Assembly: GCA_001873635.1 (NCBI GenBank)
Contig: MNZK01000103.1
Span: 1-33,417 of the forward strand
Direction of reading: 5' to 3'
Length of the DNA: 33,417 bases
DNA from: Porphyromonadaceae bacterium CG2_30_38_12
GTDB lineage: Bacteria > Bacteroidota > Bacteroidia > Bacteroidales > Paludibacteraceae
Shown here: one piece after another, positions 11,073-19,397 of the stretch
Position numbering within the stretch: position 1 is the first letter of the stretch
Layout: each line of letters begins with the position of its first letter
Made by a program: the position numbers and the translations under genes
Notes under the pieces: model-generated
What the model was told of the DNA's origin: nothing
The model's input: only the letters and a program-made list of their open reading frames with translations
Databases searched by the model: none

Positions 11073-12167
11073 ATGAAAACAAACAATGAAGATAAATTAA
11101 TTTTAATTATCGACGATAATCCAATGAATTTGCTGCTTACCTCCAAAATTTTGGAGGGTTTCGGCTTTCGAACTACTACTGCCGAAAGCGGACCTGAAGG
11201 CATTGAAAGTATAGAAAAATCAATTCCAGACCTCATTTTATTGGACATTAGCATGCCCGATATGGATGGATATGAAGTGTGCGAAATTATTAAAAAGAAT
11301 GATAAATGGAAGGAAATCCCCATAATTTTTCTGACAGCTAACACCCAGATGGAAGATTTGGTAACTGGCTTCGAAAAAGGTGGTGTAGATTATATTACTA
11401 AACCTTTCAAGAGCGAAGAACTATCCGTGCGTGTAAAAACGCACTTAGATTTGGCAGCATCTAAACTCGAAATTATTGCTATGAATCGGCAGCGCGACAA
11501 GCTCTATTCCATCATTGCACACGATATTCGGTCTCCTCTTTCGGGCATTCTGCAAACCATCGATGCCATCGAACAAGGTTTTTTTGACCCAACAAGCGAT
11601 GACTTTAAAGATATTATTCACCATTTGCGCGAACGCACTCACGAAACGAGTACCTTGCTAACCAGTTTGTTGCAATGGACCCGAATCAAAGGCGACCGCG
11701 TGAGCATAGAACCTAAGCAAACCAATATGTTTGTAGTAGTTACAAGTTGTGTGCAGCTGCTCGAAGCTAATGCAGGTATGAAGGACATTAATATTCACAT
11801 TGACTCAGACCCTAACGCGGTGGCTTGGTGCGATGAGGTTTCGATGCATACCGTAATTCGAAATTTAATTACAAATGCTATTAAGTTTACGCCCAATAAT
11901 GGAAATATCTGGATAAAAGCGCACCAGGTTGACCAAAAAGTTATTCTCGAAGTGGTGGATAGTGGTATTGGTATGGCAAGCGATACGATTGATAAAATTT
12001 TTCAGCGAAACGAACACTTTACCAGCTCTGGCACCAACAACGAACAAGGAACAGGTTTGGGATTGATGATTGTGAAGGAATTTGTTGAAAAAAATAATGG
12101 TAAGTTGCATGTGGATAGCGTAATTGGCAAAGGAACATCTTTTGTAATTGAATTGCCAATTAATTGA
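11073..12167 (+). CDS. Receiver-histidine kinase (REC, HisKA, HATPase)
   Basis: A 364-residue soluble protein with the receiver at the N-terminus (acidic pair in IIDDN, Asp58 in LLDISMPDMDG, Lys in ITKPF). It is followed by a HisKA domain with H-box AHDIRSPLSG (His150) and a HATPase domain with NLITNAIKF, DSGIGM and GTGLGL. It has no sensory domain, so its input is probably phosphoryl transfer to the receiver, for example from the upstream hybrid kinases or their HPt domains (inference). It lies 55 bp after the third kinase and 51 bp before the NtrC-type regulator, so it may be the last kinase in the relay. An AAGGAA stretch lies about 35 nt before the start. Confidence 0.92.
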   Translation: MKTNNEDKLILIIDDNPMNLLLTSKILEGFGFRTTTAESGPEGIESIEKSIPDLILLDISMPDMDGYEVCEIIKKNDKWKEIPIIFLTANTQMEDLVTGFEKGGVDYITKPFKSEELSVRVKTHLDLAASKLEIIAMNRQRDKLYSIIAHDIRSPLSGILQTIDAIEQGFFDPTSDDFKDIIHHLRERTHETSTLLTSLLQWTRIKGDRVSIEPKQTNMFVVVTSCVQLLEANAGMKDINIHIDSDPNAVAWCDEVSMHTVIRNLITNAIKFTPNNGNIWIKAHQVDQKVILEVVDSGIGMASDTIDKIFQRNEHFTSSGTNNEQGTGLGLMIVKEFVEKNNGKLHVDSVIGKGTSFVIELPIN

Positions 12168-12218
12168 TTTTGTGTAATCTATGAATAAAATAATTTTTCT
12201 GTAAAAAGTAAACATAGT

Positions 12219-13598
12219 ATGGAAGAGCCGCTTGTAAATATTCTAATTATTGATGACGATCCGATTTATAGACGATTGTCGTCTTCTATTCTTAAAGAAC
12301 GATTCAACGTTTTTGCCGCTGAAGCACCATCTGTAGCCTTTCAAATTCTCAAATCACAAAAAATTCATTATGTGATTTGCGACTATCGCTTGCCCGAAAT
12401 GGATGGTTTGGAGGTTTTAGCTAAAATAAAATCAGATTATCCCTCTGTGGAAGTGATTATGATTAGCGATTCGGGCGATATGGATACGGTTATTGAAGCC
12501 TTGCGTAGAGGTGCGGCAGATTATTTTAAAAAACCATTTACGCCTACCGATATTTGGATGTCTATCGAAAAAGCTCAAAAATTAGCAGCGCTCAAACAAA
12601 GTTATTTCTCCGAAAAAAATAAAAATACCCAGCTCAAACAAATTGTAGATAGAGAGTTTGGAGTAGAAATGATTGGTAGTTCCAAGGCTATTGCCGAAAT
12701 AAAAAACCAAATGCGAATGGTTGCTAAAACCCCCGATACATCGGTGCTTATTCTTGGCGAAAGTGGTACTGGTAAGGAATTAGTAGCTCGTGGCATTCAT
12801 AACTTAAGTAAACGGAAAGAGGAATTTTTTGGGGCTGTGAATATGTCGGCTATTCCCGAAAATTTGTTCGAAAGTGAATTTTTTGGTCATAAAAAAGGAA
12901 GTTTTACGGGTGCTATTGGCGACAAGGCGGGATGGTTCGAAACTGCTAACAAAGGGACGCTATTTTTGGACGAAATTGGCGAAATGACACCAAACTTACA
13001 AGTGAAACTCCTTCGCGTGCTCGAGGATAGAACTTTCACAAAAGTGGGAACGCAAAATGCTCATCCTTTCGATATTCGCATAGTGGCTGCTACTAACAAA
13101 CCTATGGAAATTATTTCCTTAGGCAAAGAATTTCGCATCGATTTGTTTCATCGCATTGGCACTTTTATTATTTATTTGCCACCATTGCGCGAACGCATCA
13201 GCGACATTCCGGAATTGGTAAAATATTTTGTGGATATGTTTGCTCTCAAAATGGGTAAATCTATTACTAAAATTCAACCGGAGGTTATTGATCTCCTTTC
13301 CAATTATACTTTTCCGGGAAATATACGTGAGTTGCGTAATATTCTTGAACGAGCCGTGATTTTGTGTACAGACACTACCTTACGCCCCGAAAGTTTTTCG
13401 CTCATGAATACGATCATGAAGTCCGAGAAAACTTCGGATTTTGGTTTAAATACTTTAAACTTGGAAGAGGTTGAAAAATTGGTTATTCTTAGGGCATTAG
13501 AAATATCCCGAAACAATAAATCGGAAGCTGCACGATTGCTTAACATTGAATGGAATGCACTTTACAGAAGACTTCAGAAGTTTGCTATCAAAATTTGA
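12219..13598 (+). CDS. NtrC-family sigma-54-dependent response regulator
   Basis: A 459-residue enhancer-binding protein that would activate transcription by sigma-54 RNA polymerase. It has a receiver (residues 1-120; Asp55 in [11 protein letters not shown]), an AAA+ domain with Walker A GESGTGKE (180-187), the sigma-54-contact loop as GSFTGA (227-232, a Ser variant of GAFTGA), Walker B LFLDEIGE (Asp251, Glu252), and a C-terminal Fis-type helix-turn-helix (415-459, with [10 protein letters not shown]). It ends the kinase cassette and is the only DNA-binding output in it. A good -24/-12 promoter lies 112 bp downstream, in front of the LruC-type lipoprotein gene, which makes that gene a likely target (inference). 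Confidence 0.95.
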   Translation: MEEPLVNILIIDDDPIYRRLSSSILKERFNVFAAEAPSVAFQILKSQKIHYVICDYRLPEMDGLEVLAKIKSDYPSVEVIMISDSGDMDTVIEALRRGAADYFKKPFTPTDIWMSIEKAQKLAALKQSYFSEKNKNTQLKQIVDREFGVEMIGSSKAIAEIKNQMRMVAKTPDTSVLILGESGTGKELVARGIHNLSKRKEEFFGAVNMSAIPENLFESEFFGHKKGSFTGAIGDKAGWFETANKGTLFLDEIGEMTPNLQVKLLRVLEDRTFTKVGTQNAHPFDIRIVAATNKPMEIISLGKEFRIDLFHRIGTFIIYLPPLRERISDIPELVKYFVDMFALKMGKSITKIQPEVIDLLSNYTFPGNIRELRNILERAVILCTDTTLRPESFSLMNTIMKSEKTSDFGLNTLNLEEVEKLVILRALEISRNNKSEAARLLNIEWNALYRRLQKFAIKI

Positions 13599-13618
13599 TG
13601 CTGTCAATTTCTCAACTA

Positions 13619-13650
13619 TCTTCGTTATCGAAGAATTTTCTTTGTTTTTT
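13619..13650 (+). terminator. Dyad after the NtrC-type gene: weak terminator or enhancer site
   Basis: TCTTCG (13619-13624) pairs with CGAAGA (13629-13634) around TTAT, and a T-rich stretch follows. It could end the kinase cassette transcript. It also lies about 100 bp upstream of the sigma-54 promoter start, where NtrC-family activators usually bind dyads. Sequence alone does not decide between the two. Confidence 0.45.
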
Positions 13651-13709
13651 AATAGATTAGGTTTCTTCTGTTTATAATTAAATATCTGATATATAATTGT
13701 TTATTTCAA

Positions 13710-13725
13710 TGGCACGCAAGTTGAA
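13710..13725 (+). promoter_or_regulatory. Sigma-54 (-24/-12) promoter
   Basis: The sequence TGGCACGCAAGTTGAA matches the sigma-54 consensus TGGCACG-N4-TTGC with the exact spacing. The -24 half is perfect; the only deviation is A instead of C after TTG at -12. Transcription would start near 13735, leaving a leader of about 47 nt before the ATG at 13782. It directly follows the gene of an NtrC-family activator. Confidence 0.7.
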
Positions 13726-13781
13726 TACTGATAGATAAACAAATTATTTAGAATTCGTAAATTCATTTAAATTTATCACTC

Positions 13782-15860
13782 ATGAAAACAAACATTTCAA
13801 AATTAGTAATCGTAATGTTGTCAGTATTCACGCTAACCCTTACTTCGTGTTTCGACGACAAGTATAAGGATATTAATGCTAACTTGAATCTTGCAAATTT
13901 TGACTTCAAAACAACTAAATCGCTTACCGTATCGGTTTCAACGCTCAACAACGCTAACCAACCTATGGGCAATGTTTATATGGAATTATATACACAAAAT
14001 CCATTGAAGGATGACGGCACACTTATCTCGAATAGCTCCGATTATTTAGTTTATAAGGGTATGACAGATGCCAACGGTTTGCTGTCATGTCAAATTGCTC
14101 TGGCATCATCGGTGGACAGCCTAAGCGTTCTCGTAAACCAAATTGGGTTACCTTCTCCACAACAATATAAACTTACTTCGAATGAAATGAACATTATAAT
14201 TGGAGGTAATTCTGCTCAATCGGCTCCCAAAAAAGTAATCGCAAGTACTGCGGCTGCTGCTTTGCCAGATCCTCTTAAAGTGAATGGGTTTTATGTGTTA
14301 GGAAGTTGGGATAAAATGGGACTACCAGCTTATTTAACTACCAACGACTTGGTAGAAAATGATTTTTTAGCCGATGTGAATGCGAGTTTACCCGAATCAG
14401 TCAAACTTACTGCCTCGCACCCAGAGTATTTGACAACTGGGCTACAAAGTGGTTTGGTGCTCATCGACTCTGCCGAGGTTTGGGTAACTTTTGTACACGA
14501 AGGCGCAGGATATTTGAATGCACTTGGTTTTTATACCTATCCTACCGCCAAAGTTCCTACAACTGTATCCGAAATTACTGACCCTACAATAATATTTCCA
14601 AATGTTTCTTATACTGGAAAAGGTGGCTCACTCACATCCGGGAATAAAGTTCAGTTGCTTTATTTAAATCCAAAAACGAATAAATATACAACTATATTCC
14701 CTAAAGGTATTACTATTGCCTGGTTTTTGAAAGCAAATGGTTTTAAATCAGGTACTGTAAAAACGACATCAACTACGTTTTATTCCGATTCGAAATTAAA
14801 CCCCGAAGCAACTCCTGAAAAGCGCATTCACAATGTATTGTTAAAAGATAATGCTCGTAAGTTATTAGTTTTAGGTTTTGAAGATTTGAATAGAGATGGA
14901 TCGTCAGATGAAGACTTTAATGATGCTGTTTTCTATGCAACTGCAAGTCCTTATACGGCTGTTTTAACTGATGTTTATCAAAAAATAGATACACCTCTCG
15001 ATAGCGATGGTGATGGCGTTTCGGATACCAGAGACGAATATCCTGCCGATAAAGATAGAGCATTTAACAATTACTATCCTTCGAAAAATAATGTAGGAAC
15101 TTTAGCATTCGAAGATTTATGGCCCAATAAAGGCGATTACGATTTCAACGATTTAGTGATTGATTACAATTTTAATCAAATAACAAACGCAGCCAATCAA
15201 ATTGTAGCAGTTGATGCAGAGCTTACCGTAAAAGCAATTGGAGCTTCGCTTCGTAATCCTTTTGCTATCGAATTTAATACTACTGCCGATAATGTGAAGA
15301 CTGTTTCGGGACAAAATCTGAATAAAGCCATTTTTAAACTTAATGCTAACAAGACGGAGGCTAATCAAAACAAAGCTGTTGTGCCAGTTTTTGAAGATCC
15401 TTATGCAGTGCTTGGCTTTACAGGCTCCATTGTGAATACGGTGATCGGCGGTGCTTACTCGGCTCCGAAAACTATTTCGCTTCAAGTGGAATTTAACACG
15501 CCTATTGCTTTAACTGCCTTCGGAACAGCACCTTACAATCCATTTATTATTATCAATGGCGAGCGTGGCAAAGAAGTGCACCTACCAGGCAGTACCCCTA
15601 CTGCTTTGGCTGATATAAGCTTTTTTGGTACTGGCGACGATAACTCGGATGTAGCTTCCGGAAAGTATTATATGTCAGATAAATACCTTCCTTGGGCTAT
15701 CAATATCCCTGTCGAGTTTAGCTATCCGGCCGAAAAGCAAGATATAACCAAAACCTTTCTAGTGTTTAATAATTGGGCTTCAAGTCGCGGTTATAATTAC
15801 ATGGATTGGTACTTGGATAAAAACGGATATCGCGATGTTACTAAAATTTTTAAAAAATAA
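13782..15860 (+). CDS. LruC/DUF4114-type surface lipoprotein
   Basis: A 692-residue predicted lipoprotein. It has a short basic N-terminus, a hydrophobic stretch and a lipobox LTSC (Cys23). Around residues 365-386 is a DUF4114-like acidic signature (GFEDLNRDG, then DEDFNDAVFY). Residues 407-423 hold a calcium-binding thrombospondin-3-like motif (DSDGDGVSD), and residues 440-464 the LruC-type signature (FEDLWPNKGDYDFNDLV). The rest looks beta-rich. The many Asp-rich loops suggest calcium-stabilised folding at the cell surface. The molecular role of this family is not known to me. It is monocistronic by layout, with a sigma-54 promoter upstream and a hairpin downstream, so it is probably switched on by the preceding regulator. 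Its position before the EPS operon suggests an adhesive or matrix role (inference). Confidence 0.85.
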   Translation: MKTNISKLVIVMLSVFTLTLTSCFDDKYKDINANLNLANFDFKTTKSLTVSVSTLNNANQPMGNVYMELYTQNPLKDDGTLISNSSDYLVYKGMTDANGLLSCQIALASSVDSLSVLVNQIGLPSPQQYKLTSNEMNIIIGGNSAQSAPKKVIASTAAAALPDPLKVNGFYVLGSWDKMGLPAYLTTNDLVENDFLADVNASLPESVKLTASHPEYLTTGLQSGLVLIDSAEVWVTFVHEGAGYLNALGFYTYPTAKVPTTVSEITDPTIIFPNVSYTGKGGSLTSGNKVQLLYLNPKTNKYTTIFPKGITIAWFLKANGFKSGTVKTTSTTFYSDSKLNPEATPEKRIHNVLLKDNARKLLVLGFEDLNRDGSSDEDFNDAVFYATASPYTAVLTDVYQKIDTPLDSDGDGVSDTRDEYPADKDRAFNNYYPSKNNVGTLAFEDLWPNKGDYDFNDLVIDYNFNQITNAANQIVAVDAELTVKAIGASLRNPFAIEFNTTADNVKTVSGQNLNKAIFKLNANKTEANQNKAVVPVFEDPYAVLGFTGSIVNTVIGGAYSAPKTISLQVEFNTPIALTAFGTAPYNPFIIINGERGKEVHLPGSTPTALADISFFGTGDDNSDVASGKYYMSDKYLPWAINIPVEFSYPAEKQDITKTFLVFNNWASSRGYNYMDWYLDKNGYRDVTKIFKK

Positions 15861-15922
15861 TTCAGAAAAAATTGTAATTTCATAAAAAAATAAATTATTT
15901 TTGACCATAATTTGAACTTATA

Positions 15923-15965
15923 GTCAGGCGTCCTTCGACAGGGCGTCTGGCTTAAAGCATTTTAT
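15923..15965 (+). terminator. Hairpin terminator after the LruC-type gene
   Basis: GTCAGGCGTCC (15923-15933) pairs with GGGCGTCTGGC (15941-15951) over 11 positions including some G-U pairs, with a 7-nt loop, then TTAAAGCATTTTATT. It lies 63 bp after the stop and separates the lipoprotein gene from the next unit. Confidence 0.65.
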
Positions 15966-16046
15966 TCATTGGTATTGTTGTTAAATTGTTCACTTCTAAT
16001 TGTATAAATATATTTTTTCAAATAAATTTTTTTAAATGTAATTGTT

Positions 16047-16412
16047 ATGAAAAAGAAAATTTTAATTGTAGATGACAAAACAGAATTTCGCAGATTGACA
16101 AAAACGATTTTGTCGAGTGCCTATTTAGTAGAAAGTGCCGAAAACGGACAAGATGCTATAAATTTGCTTCAAAATGGTTTTATGCCCGATTTGATTGTGA
16201 GCGACCTTATGATGCCTGTTGTAGGTGGTAAAGATCTTGTAGATCAACTAAAAGCCTCTGGTGCTTGGAAAAATATTCCAATCATAATTCTATCCAGTAT
16301 TGATAAAAGTGACGAGAAAATTAAACTCATTAAAATGGGTGTCGACGATTATTTGGAAAAACCATACAATCCGCAAGAGCTATTAGCGCGCATCGAAAAA
16401 TTGTTGAAATAA
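16047..16412 (+). CDS. Single-domain response regulator
   Basis: A 121-residue protein made only of a receiver domain. It has the acidic pair in IVDDK, the phospho-acceptor Asp53 in VSDLMMP, a Ser in ILSS and the conserved Lys in LEKPY. Without an output domain it would act by protein contact or as a phosphate shuttle or sink. It lies 57 bp before the sugar transferase that carries a degenerate receiver and probably shares its transcript. The context suggests that phosphorelay state could act directly on EPS synthesis (inference). Partners cannot be read from the sequence. Confidence 0.92.
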   Translation: MKKKILIVDDKTEFRRLTKTILSSAYLVESAENGQDAINLLQNGFMPDLIVSDLMMPVVGGKDLVDQLKASGAWKNIPIIILSSIDKSDEKIKLIKMGVDDYLEKPYNPQELLARIEKLLK

Positions 16413-16469
16413 ATTCTACCTTCTTGCATCTTATTTATAGTGTTTTTATAAACCTCTAATTCGATATTT

Positions 16470-17603
16470 ATGAACTGTAACATTGCATATCTCGGTCAAA
16501 ATAAAGAACTTATCGACCGGCTGTCGGCTCCCAATTCCAATTTTAAGGTATCGGTGATTGAAAAACCATACGAAATTATTAAACTTCATGAAAATATTGA
16601 TTTGATTATTTACGAAGAAAGTGAGACTGACAACAATTCCATTATTTTGATTAATTTGGTGAAAACCTTGAAAAAACATAAAATTGTTTTTTTTGCAATT
16701 CGTAAACAGCTTGCAGTAAGCGAGTTTTTTAAATGCGGCGTTCATGATGTGTATGATCTGGATGCATCACCGCAAGCTATCCTAAAGCGCTTTGAGTTTG
16801 TAAAAGCAAATTACGATGCATTGGGAACGAAAAACAAAGAATCGATAGATGGTTTCAAAATTCCGATTTGGAAACGTACTTTTGACATTTTGTTTGCCGG
16901 AACAGTTTTACTTTTTTTGCTTCCTATTTTCTTAGTCATTGTTATAGCTATTCGGTTAGAGTCTAAAGGTAAATTTTACTACGCTTCGCCGCGCATTGGC
17001 ACTGGATATCAGGTCTTTGGTTTCCTCAAATTCAGGAGTATGTATGCCGATGCTGATAAACGTGTAGATGAATTGATGAAAAAAAATCAATATCACGTTG
17101 CAGCCGAGTTGGAGGAAGAGCCTGAACTTATCGCCTCTTATGAACATATTGGAGGCGATGATGTCGTACTTATTCACGACGATGGATTTATTTCGGAAGA
17201 TAAAGTGAAAAAGCAGAAGGCTGTGAAACGCGAAAATGCATTTTTCAAAATGGCTAACGACCCACGTATCACCAAGGTTGGTCGCATATTGCGCAATACA
17301 AGCATCGATGAGCTTCCGCAGTTCATCAATGTACTCAAAGGCGATATGTCAATTGTTGGCAATAGACCATTACCACTTTACGAGGCCGAAATGCTCACTA
17401 CCGACCAATGGTCGAAGCGCTTTTTAGCTCCTGCTGGTATCACTGGTTTGTGGCAGGTTACCAAGCGCGGCGGTGCTAACGTGATGTCAGCCGACGAACG
17501 TAAACAGTTGGATATAGAATATGCTGAGAATTTCTCGTTTTGGTACGATATAAAAATCCTGCTCAAAACAATCCCGGCTATGATTCAACACGAAAATGTT
17601 TAG
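16470..17603 (+). CDS. Initiating sugar-1-phosphate transferase with N-terminal pseudo-receiver
   Basis: A 377-residue member of the bacterial sugar transferase family. Such enzymes start EPS repeat units by moving a sugar 1-phosphate from a nucleotide sugar to undecaprenyl phosphate at the inner membrane. Residues 130-377 form the transferase: WKRTFDI and one membrane-inserting hydrophobic helix, KFRSMYADADKR, the catalytic-type pair in TSIDELPQ, MSIVGNRPLP and GITGLWQV. About 55 extra acidic and basic residues (196-250) interrupt the catalytic domain. Residues 1-120 resemble a receiver fold but lack the acidic pair and the Lys, and have Glu49 where the phospho-Asp would be (DLIIYEES). The multi-helix N-terminal membrane region of WbaP/WcaJ-type enzymes is absent. 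The nucleotide-sugar donor cannot be predicted. Confidence 0.9.
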   Translation: MNCNIAYLGQNKELIDRLSAPNSNFKVSVIEKPYEIIKLHENIDLIIYEESETDNNSIILINLVKTLKKHKIVFFAIRKQLAVSEFFKCGVHDVYDLDASPQAILKRFEFVKANYDALGTKNKESIDGFKIPIWKRTFDILFAGTVLLFLLPIFLVIVIAIRLESKGKFYYASPRIGTGYQVFGFLKFRSMYADADKRVDELMKKNQYHVAAELEEEPELIASYEHIGGDDVVLIHDDGFISEDKVKKQKAVKRENAFFKMANDPRITKVGRILRNTSIDELPQFINVLKGDMSIVGNRPLPLYEAEMLTTDQWSKRFLAPAGITGLWQVTKRGGANVMSADERKQLDIEYAENFSFWYDIKILLKTIPAMIQHENV

Positions 17604-17703
17604 CGAACAAGATGGCTTTCGTATTTTTTTACGAAACTTTTCTTCCGCGTATTGCTAAAAAATTCTGATAGCTCATAAAAAATCACATTCAACAAATTAA
17701 TAT

Positions 17704-19356
17704 ATGCGTTCAACATCAGCAAGATTTATGTCCAAGGTTCTTCTAATGAGTATTTTACTTGTGAATTTTGTAATGCTTGAACCAGCATCTGGTACGAGTT
17801 TTTCAATTGGCTTGGAACTTTCTGTGGTGGATGCTAACCTGCTTGGAGTAATGCCTGGCGATACATTAATTTTAGAGCCTGGGAAAAGACGCGTTATTCG
17901 TATTAATAATATCAAAGGAGACTCATTAAATTATGTTTTGATTCGGAATGGAAATGGCGATGTAATTATTGAAAATGATGATCTTTATTATGGCTTTGTA
18001 ATATCAAATTCAAGTTTTTTCAGGCTCACAGGTAATGTAAACAATGAAAATAATTTTGGCATTAAAATATTAAAAACTGGTAAAGGCGCTAACGGCTTGG
18101 GCATTGGCGAATTAAGTACCAATTATGAAATAGACCATTTAGAAATTGCTAATACCGGTTTTGCTGGAATATTTGCTTTTTCGCAGCCAACCTGTGATTT
18201 GATTGCCAATAGAGGATTTTTTGAACAACGAAATTGTATTTTTCGGAACAATTACATTCACGATACCTATGGAGAAGGTATGTATTTGGGGCACTCGTTT
18301 TACACTGGCTACACTATTAAGTGCAATAAGGAAGATACAAAAGTTTATCCGCACGAAATTAAGGGATTAAAAGTTTATGATAATTTGGTTGAAAATGCTG
18401 GTTACGATGGTATTCAGGTTGGATGTGCCGTTGAGGGTACAGAAGTTTATAACAACAAAATTTTAAATTACGGTACTGCCAACGAGATAATGCAACATTC
18501 GGGTATTCAAATTGCTGCGGGAACAAAAATCAGGTGTTACAACAATCAAATAATCACTGGTTCAGGCACCGGAATAACCATGATGGGGCTTGCAGATAGT
18601 TATATTTATAATAATTTGATTGTGAACCCCGGTAAGGATTTTTTTCCGAACGATGTTGCACTTCGAATTCATGGAATTTTTGTTGATGACCGTTTAATTT
18701 ACAAAGGTACCAGTCATTATATTTTTAACAATACCATTATTTCGCCAAAATCAGATGGCATTCGGTTTATTTCAACCGAAACTTCGAAAAGCTTATTAGC
18801 TAATAACTTGATAGTTAATCCAGGCTCAAATTATACCTACGAAACAAACGATGCAAAGTATATTTATTTGCAAAAAGGCGCAGATGTTCGCTTAGACAAT
18901 AATTTTTTTAGCAATTTTGTTGTACCAACTATGCTTGTTGATAGCCTAAATTCTATTTATGAATCAATTAGTAATTTTCCTCTTTCAGGAAAAGGAATTG
19001 ATATTAGCATATATGGTGTAAACCAAGATTTGATGGGCGTGCCAAGAGCTATGATTCCAAGCATAGGATGTTTTGAATTGCCTGTTAAAAATAATATTTT
19101 CAATGTTAAAAAAGATGATATTGATTTTCTGCTAAATAATGAAACTGGATTAATTCTAATCGAGAATAAATCCATTGATATGATGAAACAAGTTGCAATT
19201 TTTGATTTATCAGGCAGAAAGGTTTTGAATTTTTCTCAAAACGAACCTCGTTTTTTTATGACAAACATCAAAGGACTACTGAGGCAAGGAATTTATATAC
19301 TATCCGTTGAACGAAATAGGTCTGTTTTTAAACATAAGTTTGTTGTTGTAAATTAA
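17704..19356 (+). CDS. Secreted parallel beta-helix protein with T9SS C-terminal sorting domain
   Basis: A 550-residue exported protein with a signal peptide (about residues 1-30, ending near PASG). A long run of right-handed beta-helix repeats follows (about 60-440, many Asn-rich turns such as YDNLVENAGYDG and YNNKILNYG), as in pectate-lyase-like and epimerase folds. The last 80 residues form a type A T9SS sorting domain (VAIFDLSGRKVL, then GIYILSVERN and a basic end). It should cross the outer membrane by the type IX system and be anchored or released. In an EPS operon a polysaccharide lyase, epimerase or binding role is plausible, but I see no specific catalytic signature. A start at Met9 (17728) is possible. 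Confidence 0.85.
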   Translation: MRSTSARFMSKVLLMSILLVNFVMLEPASGTSFSIGLELSVVDANLLGVMPGDTLILEPGKRRVIRINNIKGDSLNYVLIRNGNGDVIIENDDLYYGFVISNSSFFRLTGNVNNENNFGIKILKTGKGANGLGIGELSTNYEIDHLEIANTGFAGIFAFSQPTCDLIANRGFFEQRNCIFRNNYIHDTYGEGMYLGHSFYTGYTIKCNKEDTKVYPHEIKGLKVYDNLVENAGYDGIQVGCAVEGTEVYNNKILNYGTANEIMQHSGIQIAAGTKIRCYNNQIITGSGTGITMMGLADSYIYNNLIVNPGKDFFPNDVALRIHGIFVDDRLIYKGTSHYIFNNTIISPKSDGIRFISTETSKSLLANNLIVNPGSNYTYETNDAKYIYLQKGADVRLDNNFFSNFVVPTMLVDSLNSIYESISNFPLSGKGIDISIYGVNQDLMGVPRAMIPSIGCFELPVKNNIFNVKKDDIDFLLNNETGLILIENKSIDMMKQVAIFDLSGRKVLNFSQNEPRFFMTNIKGLLRQGIYILSVERNRSVFKHKFVVVN

Positions 19357-19397
19357 TATTATAGCAAAAAATGTTTTTACTCAAAAAAAAATGAATA

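Noticed and set aside
17617-17640. TTTCGTA/TACGAAA hairpin between the sugar transferase and the beta-helix gene
   Set aside because: A 7-bp AT-rich stem with a T-only loop is weak; it may attenuate, but I would not call a terminator.
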